The notes under the pieces were generated by a model, which searched no databases, was not told where the DNA came from, and saw only the letters and a list, made by a program, of their open reading frames with translations. From an uncultured Bacteroidota bacterium (GTDB taxonomy: Bacteria; Bacteroidota; Bacteroidia; Flavobacteriales; Schleiferiaceae): a stretch of DNA of 64,000 nt. The position numbers and the translations under genes were made by a program. The stretch lies in contig CAJXNI010000006.1 in NCBI GenBank assembly GCA_913057235.1, positions 1-64,000 on the forward strand, given 5' to 3'. Positions 35,023 through 42,634 of this stretch are shown here, piece by piece. The first letter of the stretch is position 1. Each line of letters begins with the position of its first letter.

Positions 35023-35050
35023 AAAGCCACCCCATAAAGAGGTGGCTTTT
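35022..35050. terminator. Bidirectional terminator between the T9SS type B gene and the MscS-like gene
   Basis: AAAAGCCACC (35022-35031) pairs perfectly with GGTGGCTTTT (35041-35050), loop of 9. With A- and T-runs on both sides it can end transcription from both converging genes. Confidence 0.9.
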
Positions 35051-35070
35051 AAAATGATTGTTAAAAAGGA

Positions 35071-35898
35071 CTACTTTTTGGTTTTATCCTCTACTAAGTG
35101 CAGATCCATTTGTGGGAAAGGAATGCCCACACCTGCGGCATCAAAGGCCTTTTTAATCTTTTCGTTGAATCCGTTTAGTACATCCCAATAGTCGGCATTG
35201 GTGGTCCAGGCGCGCAGGCGAATGTTCACGCTGCTATCGGCTAAAGCCTCTACAAAAATGGTGATGCCCTGCTCGTCTAGGAAACGTTTTTCGGCATTGG
35301 CCAAATCACTGATAATTTGTTTGGCTTTATCAATATCATCGCCATAGCCAATACCAAAGGTCATGTCTAGCCTGCGGGTATCGTTAAAGCTGTAGTTGGT
35401 TACCGAGTTGTTGGAGAGCTGTGCGTTAGGAATAATTATTTCCTGCCCGCTGGGGGTGGTCAGGTAGGTATAAAAAACCTGGATTTCCCGTACGGTGCCA
35501 CTATGACCGGCTCCTTCAATAAAGTCGCCCACTTTAAAGGGTTTCAGTATTAAGATTAAAACCCCACCGGCAAAATTGGCCAAGCTACCTTGCAGAGCCA
35601 AGCCTACGGCTAAACCGGCCGCACCTAAAATGGCCACAAAGCTGGTCATTTCTACCCCTACCATGCTGGCAATGGAAATCACCAACATAATTTTGAGTAG
35701 TGCCCCAATAATGGAGGTTAGAAAAGGGGTGAGGCTGGGGTCTACCTTTCTTTTTTCCAGCATCTTGCGCACGGTTTTCAAAACGCGCTTAATTACCACC
35801 AGACCAATAATGAGTACAACAATGGCCAATAGAATTTTGGCACCATAGGCCACAACCATATCTATGATTTGGTCAAAATACTTCTGAAAATTCTCCAT
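35071..35898 (-). CDS. Small-conductance mechanosensitive channel (MscS family)
   Basis: 275 aa, the length of the minimal MscS. Three N-terminal membrane segments; TM3 with the glycine/alanine packing motif (LGAAGLAVGLALQGSLANFAGG, shown here only in part: AVGLALQGSLANFAGG) is the pore helix, followed by the FKVGDFIE linker and the cytoplasmic vestibule. It should release solutes when membrane tension rises after osmotic downshock. Last gene of the run rlmN, polyprenyl synthase, mscS on this strand (32 bases after the synthase). Confidence 0.93.
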   Translation of the reverse strand: MENFQKYFDQIIDMVVAYGAKILLAIVVLIIGLVVIKRVLKTVRKMLEKRKVDPSLTPFLTSIIGALLKIMLVISIASMVGVEMTSFVAILGAAGLAVGLALQGSLANFAGGVLILILKPFKVGDFIEGAGHSGTVREIQVFYTYLTTPSGQEIIIPNAQLSNNSVTNYSFNDTRRLDMTFGIGYGDDIDKAKQIISDLANAEKRFLDEQGITIFVEALADSSVNIRLRAWTTNADYWDVLNGFNEKIKKAFDAAGVGIPFPQMDLHLVEDKTKK

Positions 35899-35930
35899 GT
35901 TAAATTGGTTGTTTTTTAAGGAAAAGTAGA

Positions 35931-36905
35931 TTATTTACTTCTGTTAATCACATAATCAGCTAGTTGCGATAGTGATTTTTTAGCCTCACTTTGCGAATAA
36001 CCCGCCAAATGTTGTAAGGCCTTTTGGTGGTAATGATTCATTTTTTCAGTGGCGTATTCAATACCGCCACTTTCCCGCACCATGGCCATTACCTTTTCTA
36101 CTTTTTTTCGGTTACGGTGATGCCGCTTAACTACATTAATCATAAAGCGTCTGTCAGTAGAGCTCGCTTTTTTAAGGGCATGAATTAATGGCAGGGTCAT
36201 CTTTTGCTCCTTAATGTCTATGCCAGTAGGTTTCCCTGTTTTAGAGCTGCTTTCGTAGTCAAATAGATCATCTTTTATTTGAAAGGCAATACCCAAGGCG
36301 GTGCCAAAAGCGCGCATGTTTTTAACTGTTTCTGCTGAAGCGCCTACTGAGGAGGCCCCCACGCCACAGCAAGAGGCAATAAGGCTCGCTGTCTTTTTCT
36401 CGATGATGTCAAAATACACCGCTTCATCAATGTCTAGCCTGCGGGCTTTTTCAATTTGCAGGAGTTCACCTTCACTCATTTCCCGCACTGAGGTGCTGAT
36501 AATTTTCAGCAAGTCAAATTCTTCGTAATCTACAGAAAGGAGTAGCACTTTAGAGAGCAGGTAATCCCCCACCAAAACGGCAATTTTATTTTTCCAAAGC
36601 GCATTAAGGCTAAAAAAGCCACGCCTGCGGTCAGAGTCATCTACCACATCGTCATGCACCAGGGTGGCCGTGTGCATCAATTCTACTAAAGCGGCTGCAC
36701 GGTAGGTGCTTTCGTCTATTTTACCATTAAGCTGGGCGCTTAAAAATACCAACATGGGTCTAAGCTGTTTCCCTTTGCGCTTGTAAATGTAGTAGGTAAC
36801 CCTATCGAGCAATGGAACCTTGCTGGCCATAAACTCCCTGAACTTAGGCTCAAAGGCGGCCATTTGTTCCTTAATGGGGGCTTGTATTTTTTGCAACTCG
36901 CTCAC
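35931..36905 (-). CDS. Long-chain polyprenyl diphosphate synthase
   Basis: 324 aa. Both aspartate-rich motifs are present: DDVVDD at 85-90 (first, in LVHDDVVDDSDRRRG) and DDLFD in the second, with LRPMLVF at the N terminus. It adds isopentenyl units to make the long isoprenoid chain, most likely for the menaquinone side chain in this phylum; chain length cannot be read with certainty. A promoter abuts its start, so it can be transcribed apart from rlmN. Confidence 0.92.
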   Translation of the reverse strand: MSELQKIQAPIKEQMAAFEPKFREFMASKVPLLDRVTYYIYKRKGKQLRPMLVFLSAQLNGKIDESTYRAAALVELMHTATLVHDDVVDDSDRRRGFFSLNALWKNKIAVLVGDYLLSKVLLLSVDYEEFDLLKIISTSVREMSEGELLQIEKARRLDIDEAVYFDIIEKKTASLIASCCGVGASSVGASAETVKNMRAFGTALGIAFQIKDDLFDYESSSKTGKPTGIDIKEQKMTLPLIHALKKASSTDRRFMINVVKRHHRNRKKVEKVMAMVRESGGIEYATEKMNHYHQKALQHLAGYSQSEAKKSLSQLADYVINRSK

Positions 36906-36912
36906 GGGAGGG

Positions 36913-36920
36913 CAAAGGTA
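36913..36920 (-). promoter_or_regulatory. -7 promoter element of the polyprenyl synthase gene (near-leaderless)
   Basis: Minus strand TACCTTTG ends 7 bases before the ATG at 36905. Confidence 0.6.
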
Positions 36921-36958
36921 GCTTTTGCCAAATAATTTAAGGGCTCGTAGTAAAAATC

Positions 36959-38011
36959 TTAAACCTGCTGCAACTCATTTTTATTGGCCAGTTGCCCGCA
37001 GGCCGCATCAATGTCTTTACCGCGGCTTCTGCGTACGGTGGCGGTGATGCCAGCTTGGTTTAACTGGCGCACGTATTCTTCCACCACCGCGGGGTCTGCT
37101 TGTTGGTAACCTTCTTCACTTATGGGGTTGTATTCAATTAGGTTTACCTTGCAGGGTGCCTTTCGGCAAAAAGCCACTAAAGCAGCAATATCTTGGGGTT
37201 TGTCGTTTACATCTTTCCAAACCACGTATTCGTAGGTAAGCTTGCGGCCGGTTTTGGCGTACCAGTACTGCACGGCCTCGGCCAGGTCAGCCACCGGGTT
37301 GGCTTTATTAATATTCATGATTTGGCTCCTCACTTCGTCTCGGGCCGAATGAAGCGAGAGTGCCAGATTGAATTTCACTTCATCATCGGCCAGCTTTTTC
37401 ATAAGCTTGGCCAAACCTACTGTTGAGAGGGTAATGCGCTTGGGCGACATACCCAAACCCTCTTCACTGGTGATGCGCTCTATGGCCGCTAAAACATTGT
37501 TGTAATTCATTAAGGGTTCCCCCATGCCCATAAAAACGATGTTGGTGAGCGGTCGCCCAAAAAAGTTTTCAGCTTCGTTTTTTATGGCTACCACCTGGTC
37601 GTAAATTTCATCAGGCTTTAGGTTGCGCATGCGTTTTAACTGCGCTGTGGCGCAAAAACTACAGTCTAAGCTGCAACCCACCTGGCTGCTTACGCAGGCA
37701 GTAATGCGTTTATCGGTAGGAATCAACACTGATTCTACAATTTTACCATCGTACAGCTTCACCGCATTTTTTATGGTGCCATCACTGCTGCGCTGCATTT
37801 GGTCTACCCGTATGTGGTTGATTACAAACTCGGCTTGCAGCTTGGCGCGAAGTTCTTTAGAGAGATTGGTCATGCCCGCAAAGCTCTGTGCGCTTTTTTG
37901 CCAAAGCCATTCGTAAACCTGTTGGGCTCTAAAGCGGGGCTCGCCAATGGTTTTAAAGTAGTCTTCCAGCTGACTTTTAGTGAGTGCGCGTATGTCCCTC
38001 TTCTCTTGCAT
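36959..38011 (-). CDS. rlmN: 23S rRNA A2503 / tRNA A37 C2-methyltransferase (radical SAM)
   Basis: 350 aa. Radical SAM motif C113-x3-C117-x2-C120 (CSLDCSFC) and the methyl-carrying cysteine C338 in DIDAACGQL at the end, with FMGMGEPLMNY in between. It methylates carbon 2 of adenine 2503 in 23S rRNA (and A37 in some tRNAs), affecting decoding accuracy and drug binding at the peptidyl-transferase centre. The end GQL distinguishes it from Cfr only weakly, but full length and context fit RlmN. Confidence 0.95.
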   Translation of the reverse strand: MQEKRDIRALTKSQLEDYFKTIGEPRFRAQQVYEWLWQKSAQSFAGMTNLSKELRAKLQAEFVINHIRVDQMQRSSDGTIKNAVKLYDGKIVESVLIPTDKRITACVSSQVGCSLDCSFCATAQLKRMRNLKPDEIYDQVVAIKNEAENFFGRPLTNIVFMGMGEPLMNYNNVLAAIERITSEEGLGMSPKRITLSTVGLAKLMKKLADDEVKFNLALSLHSARDEVRSQIMNINKANPVADLAEAVQYWYAKTGRKLTYEYVVWKDVNDKPQDIAALVAFCRKAPCKVNLIEYNPISEEGYQQADPAVVEEYVRQLNQAGITATVRRSRGKDIDAACGQLANKNELQQV

Positions 38012-38015
38012 TTGG

Positions 38016-38023
38016 CAAAGGTA
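38016..38023 (-). promoter_or_regulatory. -7 promoter element of rlmN (near-leaderless)
   Basis: Minus strand TACCTTTG ends 4 bases before the ATG at 38011. Confidence 0.6.
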
Positions 38024-38081
38024 GGGCTTGTGGCTTAGTTGATTAGTATGTGAAGTGAGAGGCGCAAGGCGGTTTTAAACC

Positions 38082-38981
38082 TCAACGCTTCACGGGGTAT
38101 TTTTCCAATGCATTTTGCTCTTTGGGCTCTAAAAGATCTATGACATAAAGTTTACCCTTGAAAGGATAGCCGGTATTATCATCAGTAAGGAAATACAGTC
38201 GTTCATTCTCGCGGTTCAGGAAAATTTTAGGGATGGAAATGAGGGTGTCTTTTTGTTTAATTACCGCCTCCCGCACCGGAGCCGCCTGGTGCATAGGGAA
38301 ACCATTGCCAAAACCCAGTACTTGGTCTATGGCAATGCGGTTGGCGCTGGCCTGGCCTCGGCTGAGCTCGTCTGTACTGGGGTTGGTCATGTGGGTAATT
38401 TGCAGGAGTGGGTCGCCTTGAGTCTTGAGTTGGGCTTCTAAAATAAACCGTCTTTTGCCATCGGGAAATCGCAGCACTAGTTGTTTGGTGCCGTCAAAGT
38501 CTACACTGCTTACTTTCCAGCTGCCCAAACGAATTTTTTTAATGCGATTTAAATACAACTTAGTAGGATCTCCATAGTAATAGGTTTTACTGCTTTGGCT
38601 CTTGAATTTTTCACCAATTAAAAAGGTGGCCATCCCTTGTTCCAGTTGATTGTTTATGCCGTGCAGGTAGAGGTAAAGCTCTTCATTGGCCCGGGGTTCC
38701 AGGCTGGCTTGGCCACTGCTATCAAATAAGTGCGCATCCTGGTGGGTGGCGCAATCCAGGTAGGTGATCAGGGGCAGGTTACTTTCCACCGTATCCTGAA
38801 TGGATGGTTCGTATTCCTGCACCATGGTGTCTTGCGAGCAAATCCTGATAAAGTATAAATTGGCGGGGTCCAGGGCATAGGCGCTTACGGCACTGGTGTT
38901 GCTAAACTTTTGCAAGCGGCTGCTGCAGCCATCCGCTAAAAGCGCAACCATTACAAGTAGTACTATTGAAAACTGTTTCAT
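38082..38981 (-). CDS. Lipoprotein coupled to the toxin-23-like gene
   Basis: 299 aa. A type II signal peptide ends in LADGCSS with lipidation at C19, so it should be anchored to a membrane, probably the outer one. The mature part is mostly beta strand (for example GSWKVSSVDFDGTKQLVLRF) and I recognise no family. Its ATG overlaps the stop of the upstream gene (ATGA), so the two are made together, a strong hint of a shared function. A role as partner or immunity-like protein for that gene is possible, not shown. Confidence 0.7.
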   Translation of the reverse strand: MKQFSIVLLVMVALLADGCSSRLQKFSNTSAVSAYALDPANLYFIRICSQDTMVQEYEPSIQDTVESNLPLITYLDCATHQDAHLFDSSGQASLEPRANEELYLYLHGINNQLEQGMATFLIGEKFKSQSSKTYYYGDPTKLYLNRIKKIRLGSWKVSSVDFDGTKQLVLRFPDGKRRFILEAQLKTQGDPLLQITHMTNPSTDELSRGQASANRIAIDQVLGFGNGFPMHQAAPVREAVIKQKDTLISIPKIFLNRENERLYFLTDDNTGYPFKGKLYVIDLLEPKEQNALEKYPVKR

Positions 38982-39967
38982 GGCAGGGTAGTTTGGTTCA
39001 ACGCATCATAGCTGGCTCCAATGGACCATCGCTCTTTTAAGGTGGGCGGATGGCGGGTCATATCCAGATTAAGGTGAATAAAATGCTGTAAATCCCAGGC
39101 GTCTTTATCAAAGCGGGTTACGTTAAAACCCACTCCGCTATTGCTGGTAAGATTAAGCTGCCAGCGGCCTTGGTTGAAAAAATTTTGGCTAAAGTGCCGG
39201 TAGGGAATATAGTCTAACTGAAAAAATTTGCTCACCTCATAGGCTTTGGGCTCCCAACCGGTGAATTTTTCAAACTTGAGTTCAATGGCCGGCAGGGGGT
39301 TGGCGTTGCGGTAATCGTACCAACCAATTAAAAGGCCTCCGGTCCACCAGCGGTCGTAACGGTCACCCAGTTTAAGTTTGTCAAAAGGGGGGCCGTCATT
39401 GTAGTAGGTAATATTCAAACCTTCAAAGGCCATCCCTAAAATGCCTACTCTTTGGTGGCGGTGGTGGTTAAGGCCGTTTATGAAAACGGTGCCTAAGCTC
39501 AGTGAGGTTTTGTAAGGATCGGCCAGTGGATGCCCGGCTGAGGAAATAAATTGCACCACCGGTCTACGCACGGCCTGAGCCGGACCATTGTCTAGCGCGG
39601 CCGTGAGCATGAGCGTTTGTCGTAATTCAAAGTTATAACGACTCCTTTCTGAGGGCGCAAGCGAAGAGCCCAGCCCACCGCGGTATACGTCTAATTCTAT
39701 ATGGTAATTGGGGAAAAGAGCGTGGCTGTTGCCTGAGGGTACAACGCCCATGCCGGCAGCACCTACCAAGCTTAAGCGCAATTGCGCCAACGATTCAACG
39801 GCTACGAAATCTACGGTAAGGCGGGCGCCAAAACCAAAAACGGGCAAACTTTGCGAACGGCTTTGCTGCCTGAGCGCGCGGTTGTAATCTTCTTGATAGG
39901 CATTGGGCAGAAAGGCCTGCCCCCAAAGCCAGGCGGGGCACAGTAAAAAAAGTAGCAGTTTTTTCAT
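38978..39967 (-). CDS. Secreted beta-rich protein resembling the 'bacterial toxin 23' domain
   Basis: 329 aa. Signal peptide of about 16-18 residues (MKKLLLFLLCPAWLWGQ). The central part contains GMAFEGLNITYYNDGPPFDKL and, slightly later, GDRYDRWWTGGLLIGW, close to the (Y)xNDGxPF...GDxxDRxxT pattern of proteins listed as polymorphic toxin type 23 in Bacteroidota. The whole chain is a series of amphipathic beta strands and looks more like an outer-membrane barrel or periplasmic beta protein than a secreted toxin: no T9SS domain, Rhs repeats or other toxin-delivery module. Translationally coupled to a lipoprotein gene. Confidence 0.55.
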   Translation of the reverse strand: MKKLLLFLLCPAWLWGQAFLPNAYQEDYNRALRQQSRSQSLPVFGFGARLTVDFVAVESLAQLRLSLVGAAGMGVVPSGNSHALFPNYHIELDVYRGGLGSSLAPSERSRYNFELRQTLMLTAALDNGPAQAVRRPVVQFISSAGHPLADPYKTSLSLGTVFINGLNHHRHQRVGILGMAFEGLNITYYNDGPPFDKLKLGDRYDRWWTGGLLIGWYDYRNANPLPAIELKFEKFTGWEPKAYEVSKFFQLDYIPYRHFSQNFFNQGRWQLNLTSNSGVGFNVTRFDKDAWDLQHFIHLNLDMTRHPPTLKERWSIGASYDALNQTTLP

Positions 39968-40047
39968 GACCGTTGGTTGAGCCTTAAAGTTAGCTAAAAA
40001 TCAGCGATTAGGATGAGCGATAGACCACGCCTTAAGAACAATGGGGC

Positions 40048-40078
40048 AAAAAAAACCGCCCCCAAAAAGGAGGCGGCT
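40048..40078 (-). terminator. Terminator of queA
   Basis: On the minus strand CCGCCTCC pairs with GGGGGCGG (one mismatch, loop of five) and is followed by a run of T. It lies 26 bases after the queA stop. Confidence 0.8.
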
Positions 40079-40103
40079 GAAATGAAGATTGTAAAAAGAT
40101 ATT

Positions 40104-41159
40104 TTACAGAATCAGCATGGCGTCACCATAACTCATAAACCGGTACTTTTCTTTTACCGCTTCTTTGTAGGCTTTCAATAATAAATCATAACCGGCAAAG
40201 GCGGCTGTCATCATCATTAAGGTGCTTTGGGGAGCATGAAAATTGGTAATCATGCAATTGGCAATGTTAAATTCAAAAGGCGGGAATATGAATTTATTGG
40301 TCCAGCCATCATAGGTTTTCAAATGGCCATCGGTGCTAACCGAACTTTCTAAAGCACGCATAGAGGTAGTGCCAACGGCACAAACCTTCTTACGGGCATC
40401 AATGGCCTTATTCACCACACTGGTAGTTTGATCCGTGATTTTAAATTGCTCGCTGTCCATTTTATGTTTGCTCAGGTCTTCTACCTCTACGGGTCTGAAA
40501 GTTCCCAGGCCTACGTGTAGGGTAAGTTCGGCAAAACCTACGCCTTTAATTTCCAGGCGTTTTAAAAGCTGCTTGCTAAAGTGCAAACTGGCAACCGGGG
40601 CGGCTACAGCTCCTTCTTCTTTGGCAAAAATACTTTGGTAGCGTTCTTCATCTTCTTCATCGGGGTCGCGGCCAATGTATTTGGGTATGGGCGTTTCGCC
40701 TAATTCTTTCAGCTTGGCGCGAAAGGCCTCATAGCTGCCATCAAACAAGAAACGCAGGGTACGACCTCGTGAGGTGGTGTTGTCAATTACCTCGGCCACC
40801 AGACTGTCGTCTTCACCAAAATACAGTTTGTTACCAATTCTAATTTTACGGGCCGGGTCTACCAACACATCCCACAATCGGCTTTCGGCATTAAGCTCAC
40901 GCAGCAAGAAAACCTCAATGCGGGCATTGGTTTTTTCTTTGGTGCCATACATGCGGGCCGGAAAAACCTTGGTATTGTTTAATACCAATGCATCACCATC
41001 TTCAAAATAGTCAATCAGATCGGTGAATTGCTTGTGTTCAATAGAGCCGTCTTTACGGTTTACCACCATCAGGCGGCTGTCATCGCGGTGCGGTAAAGGA
41101 CGGTCGGCAATTAATTCTTTGGGCAGCTTATACCCAAAGTGAGAAAGCTTCATTTTCAT
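40104..41159 (-). CDS. queA: S-adenosylmethionine:tRNA ribosyltransferase-isomerase
   Basis: 351 aa. Transfers and rearranges the ribose of SAM onto preQ1 in tRNA to give epoxyqueuosine. Family signs: [23 protein letters not shown] at the start (given in part: [15 protein letters not shown]), [32 protein letters not shown] and [14 protein letters not shown]. Full length. Own promoter 38 bases upstream, terminator behind. Other queuosine genes are not in the window. Confidence 0.96.
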   Translation of the reverse strand: MKMKLSHFGYKLPKELIADRPLPHRDDSRLMVVNRKDGSIEHKQFTDLIDYFEDGDALVLNNTKVFPARMYGTKEKTNARIEVFLLRELNAESRLWDVLVDPARKIRIGNKLYFGEDDSLVAEVIDNTTSRGRTLRFLFDGSYEAFRAKLKELGETPIPKYIGRDPDEEDEERYQSIFAKEEGAVAAPVASLHFSKQLLKRLEIKGVGFAELTLHVGLGTFRPVEVEDLSKHKMDSEQFKITDQTTSVVNKAIDARKKVCAVGTTSMRALESSVSTDGHLKTYDGWTNKFIFPPFEFNIANCMITNFHAPQSTLMMMTAAFAGYDLLLKAYKEAVKEKYRFMSYGDAMLIL

Positions 41160-41197
41160 AGCTTACGGGCTTTGAAATTTTGATTATTAAAAGTTTG

Positions 41198-41205
41198 CAA
41201 AAGTA
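41198..41205 (-). promoter_or_regulatory. -7 promoter element of queA
   Basis: Minus strand TACTTTTG; leader of about 33 bases to the ATG at 41159. Confidence 0.55.
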
Positions 41206-41238
41206 TAGAATATACTAATGCAAAAACGGACGAAAAGA

Positions 41239-41988
41239 TCAGGCGGGGTCTCCCAATTTTACACGTACTAGCTCTACCAGCCGCTCCACGTATTCTTCTT
41301 TGTCTTCCCAGTTGTAATCGGGTTTTACCAATTGTTCCAGAAAAACCTCGGCTTCTTGCACGCTGGTGAAGGTGTTAAGTTGTGAAAGCACGCGTATAAA
41401 ATCTTGTTGATTGCCTTCAAAAAGTTGGTTCACAAAAGCAATGCGGTCGTTTAAGCCAATTTCAATATTGCCCTGAGCCAGGCGGTCGTTTAAACTGGCT
41501 TTATTTTTTGTGGGCTCCTCGGCCGATGGGGTATAGGGCTTCAGTTTCTCAGGTTGCTCTTGCTTTGCAGCAGGCTTTTCCAACCCCTTTGCATGCTCTT
41601 GGGGCTCAGGTGCCGTCTCATTCTTCACCGGGTCAGGGCGATTCTGGACAGGTTCTTCCACCGGCTCCTGGGCAGTTTTAGGAGCAGGGGGTACTTCGGG
41701 CTGGGCTTCGGGTGCCGGTGTTTGTGAAACGGAGTCCTGTTCTTTAGTCTCCGGGGCGGCAGCGGTTTCTTGTCCTGCTTGCGGCTGGCTTTGTACTTCG
41801 GGCGAAGACCCGTAAGAGGCCTCAGTTTCAGCGGTATTACTTTCCTGTTCTTCCAAATAGTTTAAAAGCAACAGCCGCTCGTACAACATTTGCACGCGGG
41901 TTAACTGTTCAGGTAAGGCTTCCGGCTCCTTATTTTCAATAATGTGGTAGCATAGTTGCTTAAGGTCATTCCTAATACGGTCTTTCAT
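41239..41988 (-). CDS. Hypothetical protein with Pro/Glu/Gln-rich centre
   Basis: 249 aa, no signal peptide. Residues 1-50 are helical (KDRIRNDLKQLCYHIIENK, then a Leu-rich stretch), residues about 50-160 are low-complexity and rich in Pro, Glu, Gln and Ala, and residues about 165-249 form a compact end with SLNDRLAQGNIEIGLNDR, FVNQLFEGNQQDF and VLSQLNTF. The conserved-looking end suggests a real protein of flavobacteria whose job I cannot name. It is divergent from tdk with 49 bases between the starts. Confidence 0.7.
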   Translation of the reverse strand: MKDRIRNDLKQLCYHIIENKEPEALPEQLTRVQMLYERLLLLNYLEEQESNTAETEASYGSSPEVQSQPQAGQETAAAPETKEQDSVSQTPAPEAQPEVPPAPKTAQEPVEEPVQNRPDPVKNETAPEPQEHAKGLEKPAAKQEQPEKLKPYTPSAEEPTKNKASLNDRLAQGNIEIGLNDRIAFVNQLFEGNQQDFIRVLSQLNTFTSVQEAEVFLEQLVKPDYNWEDKEEYVERLVELVRVKLGDPA

Positions 41989-42008
41989 AGCCGGGCAGCG
42001 TTTTTATG

Positions 42009-42016
42009 TAGATTTG
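42009..42016 (+). promoter_or_regulatory. -7 promoter element of the tdk-murF/alr unit
   Basis: TAGATTTG matches TAnnTTTG; leader of about 16 bases to the ATG at 42038. Confidence 0.55.
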
Positions 42017-42037
42017 TAAATTCAATAGGTGTCTTAA

Positions 42038-42634
42038 ATGTTCCTCGAAAATACAGTAAATCATCAAAAACATACCGGCTGGATTGAAGTGATTTGTGGC
42101 AGCATGTTTTCCGGTAAAACCGAAGAGCTCATCCGCAGAATGAAACGGGCTCAATTTGCGCAACAAACGGTGGAGATTTTTAAGCCTATTGTAGATACCC
42201 GCTACAGTGAAGAAGACGTGGTGAGTCATGATATGAACTCCATCCGCTGCACCGCGGTAGAAAGCAGCAGTAACCTTTTGCTTTACAGCGATGGCATTGA
42301 CGTAGTGGGCATTGATGAAGGTCAGTTTTTTGACGAGGGCATTGTGGAAGTATGCACGCAATTAGCTAATAAAGGCATACGCGTGATTGTGGCTGGTTTA
42401 GACATGGATTTTACCGGCAAGCCTTTTGGTCCCATGCCTAATTTAATGGCCGTAGCCGAATACGTAACTAAAGTACACGCGGTATGTGTGAAAACCGGCA
42501 ATTTGGCGCATTTCTCCCATCGCAAGGTGGCAGGTACCAAACAGGTTTTTTTAGGCGAGCGTGAAGAATATGAACCGCTCAGCCGGGCGGCTTTTAATGA
42601 GGTAACGCAAAAAGAAGCACAAGACCGTGGCTAA
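42038..42634 (+). CDS. tdk: Thymidine kinase (type II)
   Basis: 198 aa. Phosphorylates thymidine to dTMP in pyrimidine salvage. Walker A GSMFSGKT (21-28), the DEGQFF motif with the catalytic Glu, and the lasso region [15 protein letters not shown]. The zinc-binding lobe is reduced: CVKT keeps one of the first two cysteines and the end YEPLSRAAF lacks the last two ligands, so zinc is probably not bound. The stop overlaps the start of the next gene by eight bases. Confidence 0.95.
   Translation: MFLENTVNHQKHTGWIEVICGSMFSGKTEELIRRMKRAQFAQQTVEIFKPIVDTRYSEEDVVSHDMNSIRCTAVESSSNLLLYSDGIDVVGIDEGQFFDEGIVEVCTQLANKGIRVIVAGLDMDFTGKPFGPMPNLMAVAEYVTKVHAVCVKTGNLAHFSHRKVAGTKQVFLGEREEYEPLSRAAFNEVTQKEAQDRG

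Noticed and set aside
38978-39967. Calling this gene a true secreted toxin
   Set aside because: No delivery module, T9SS domain or clear nuclease-like active site; only domain resemblance.
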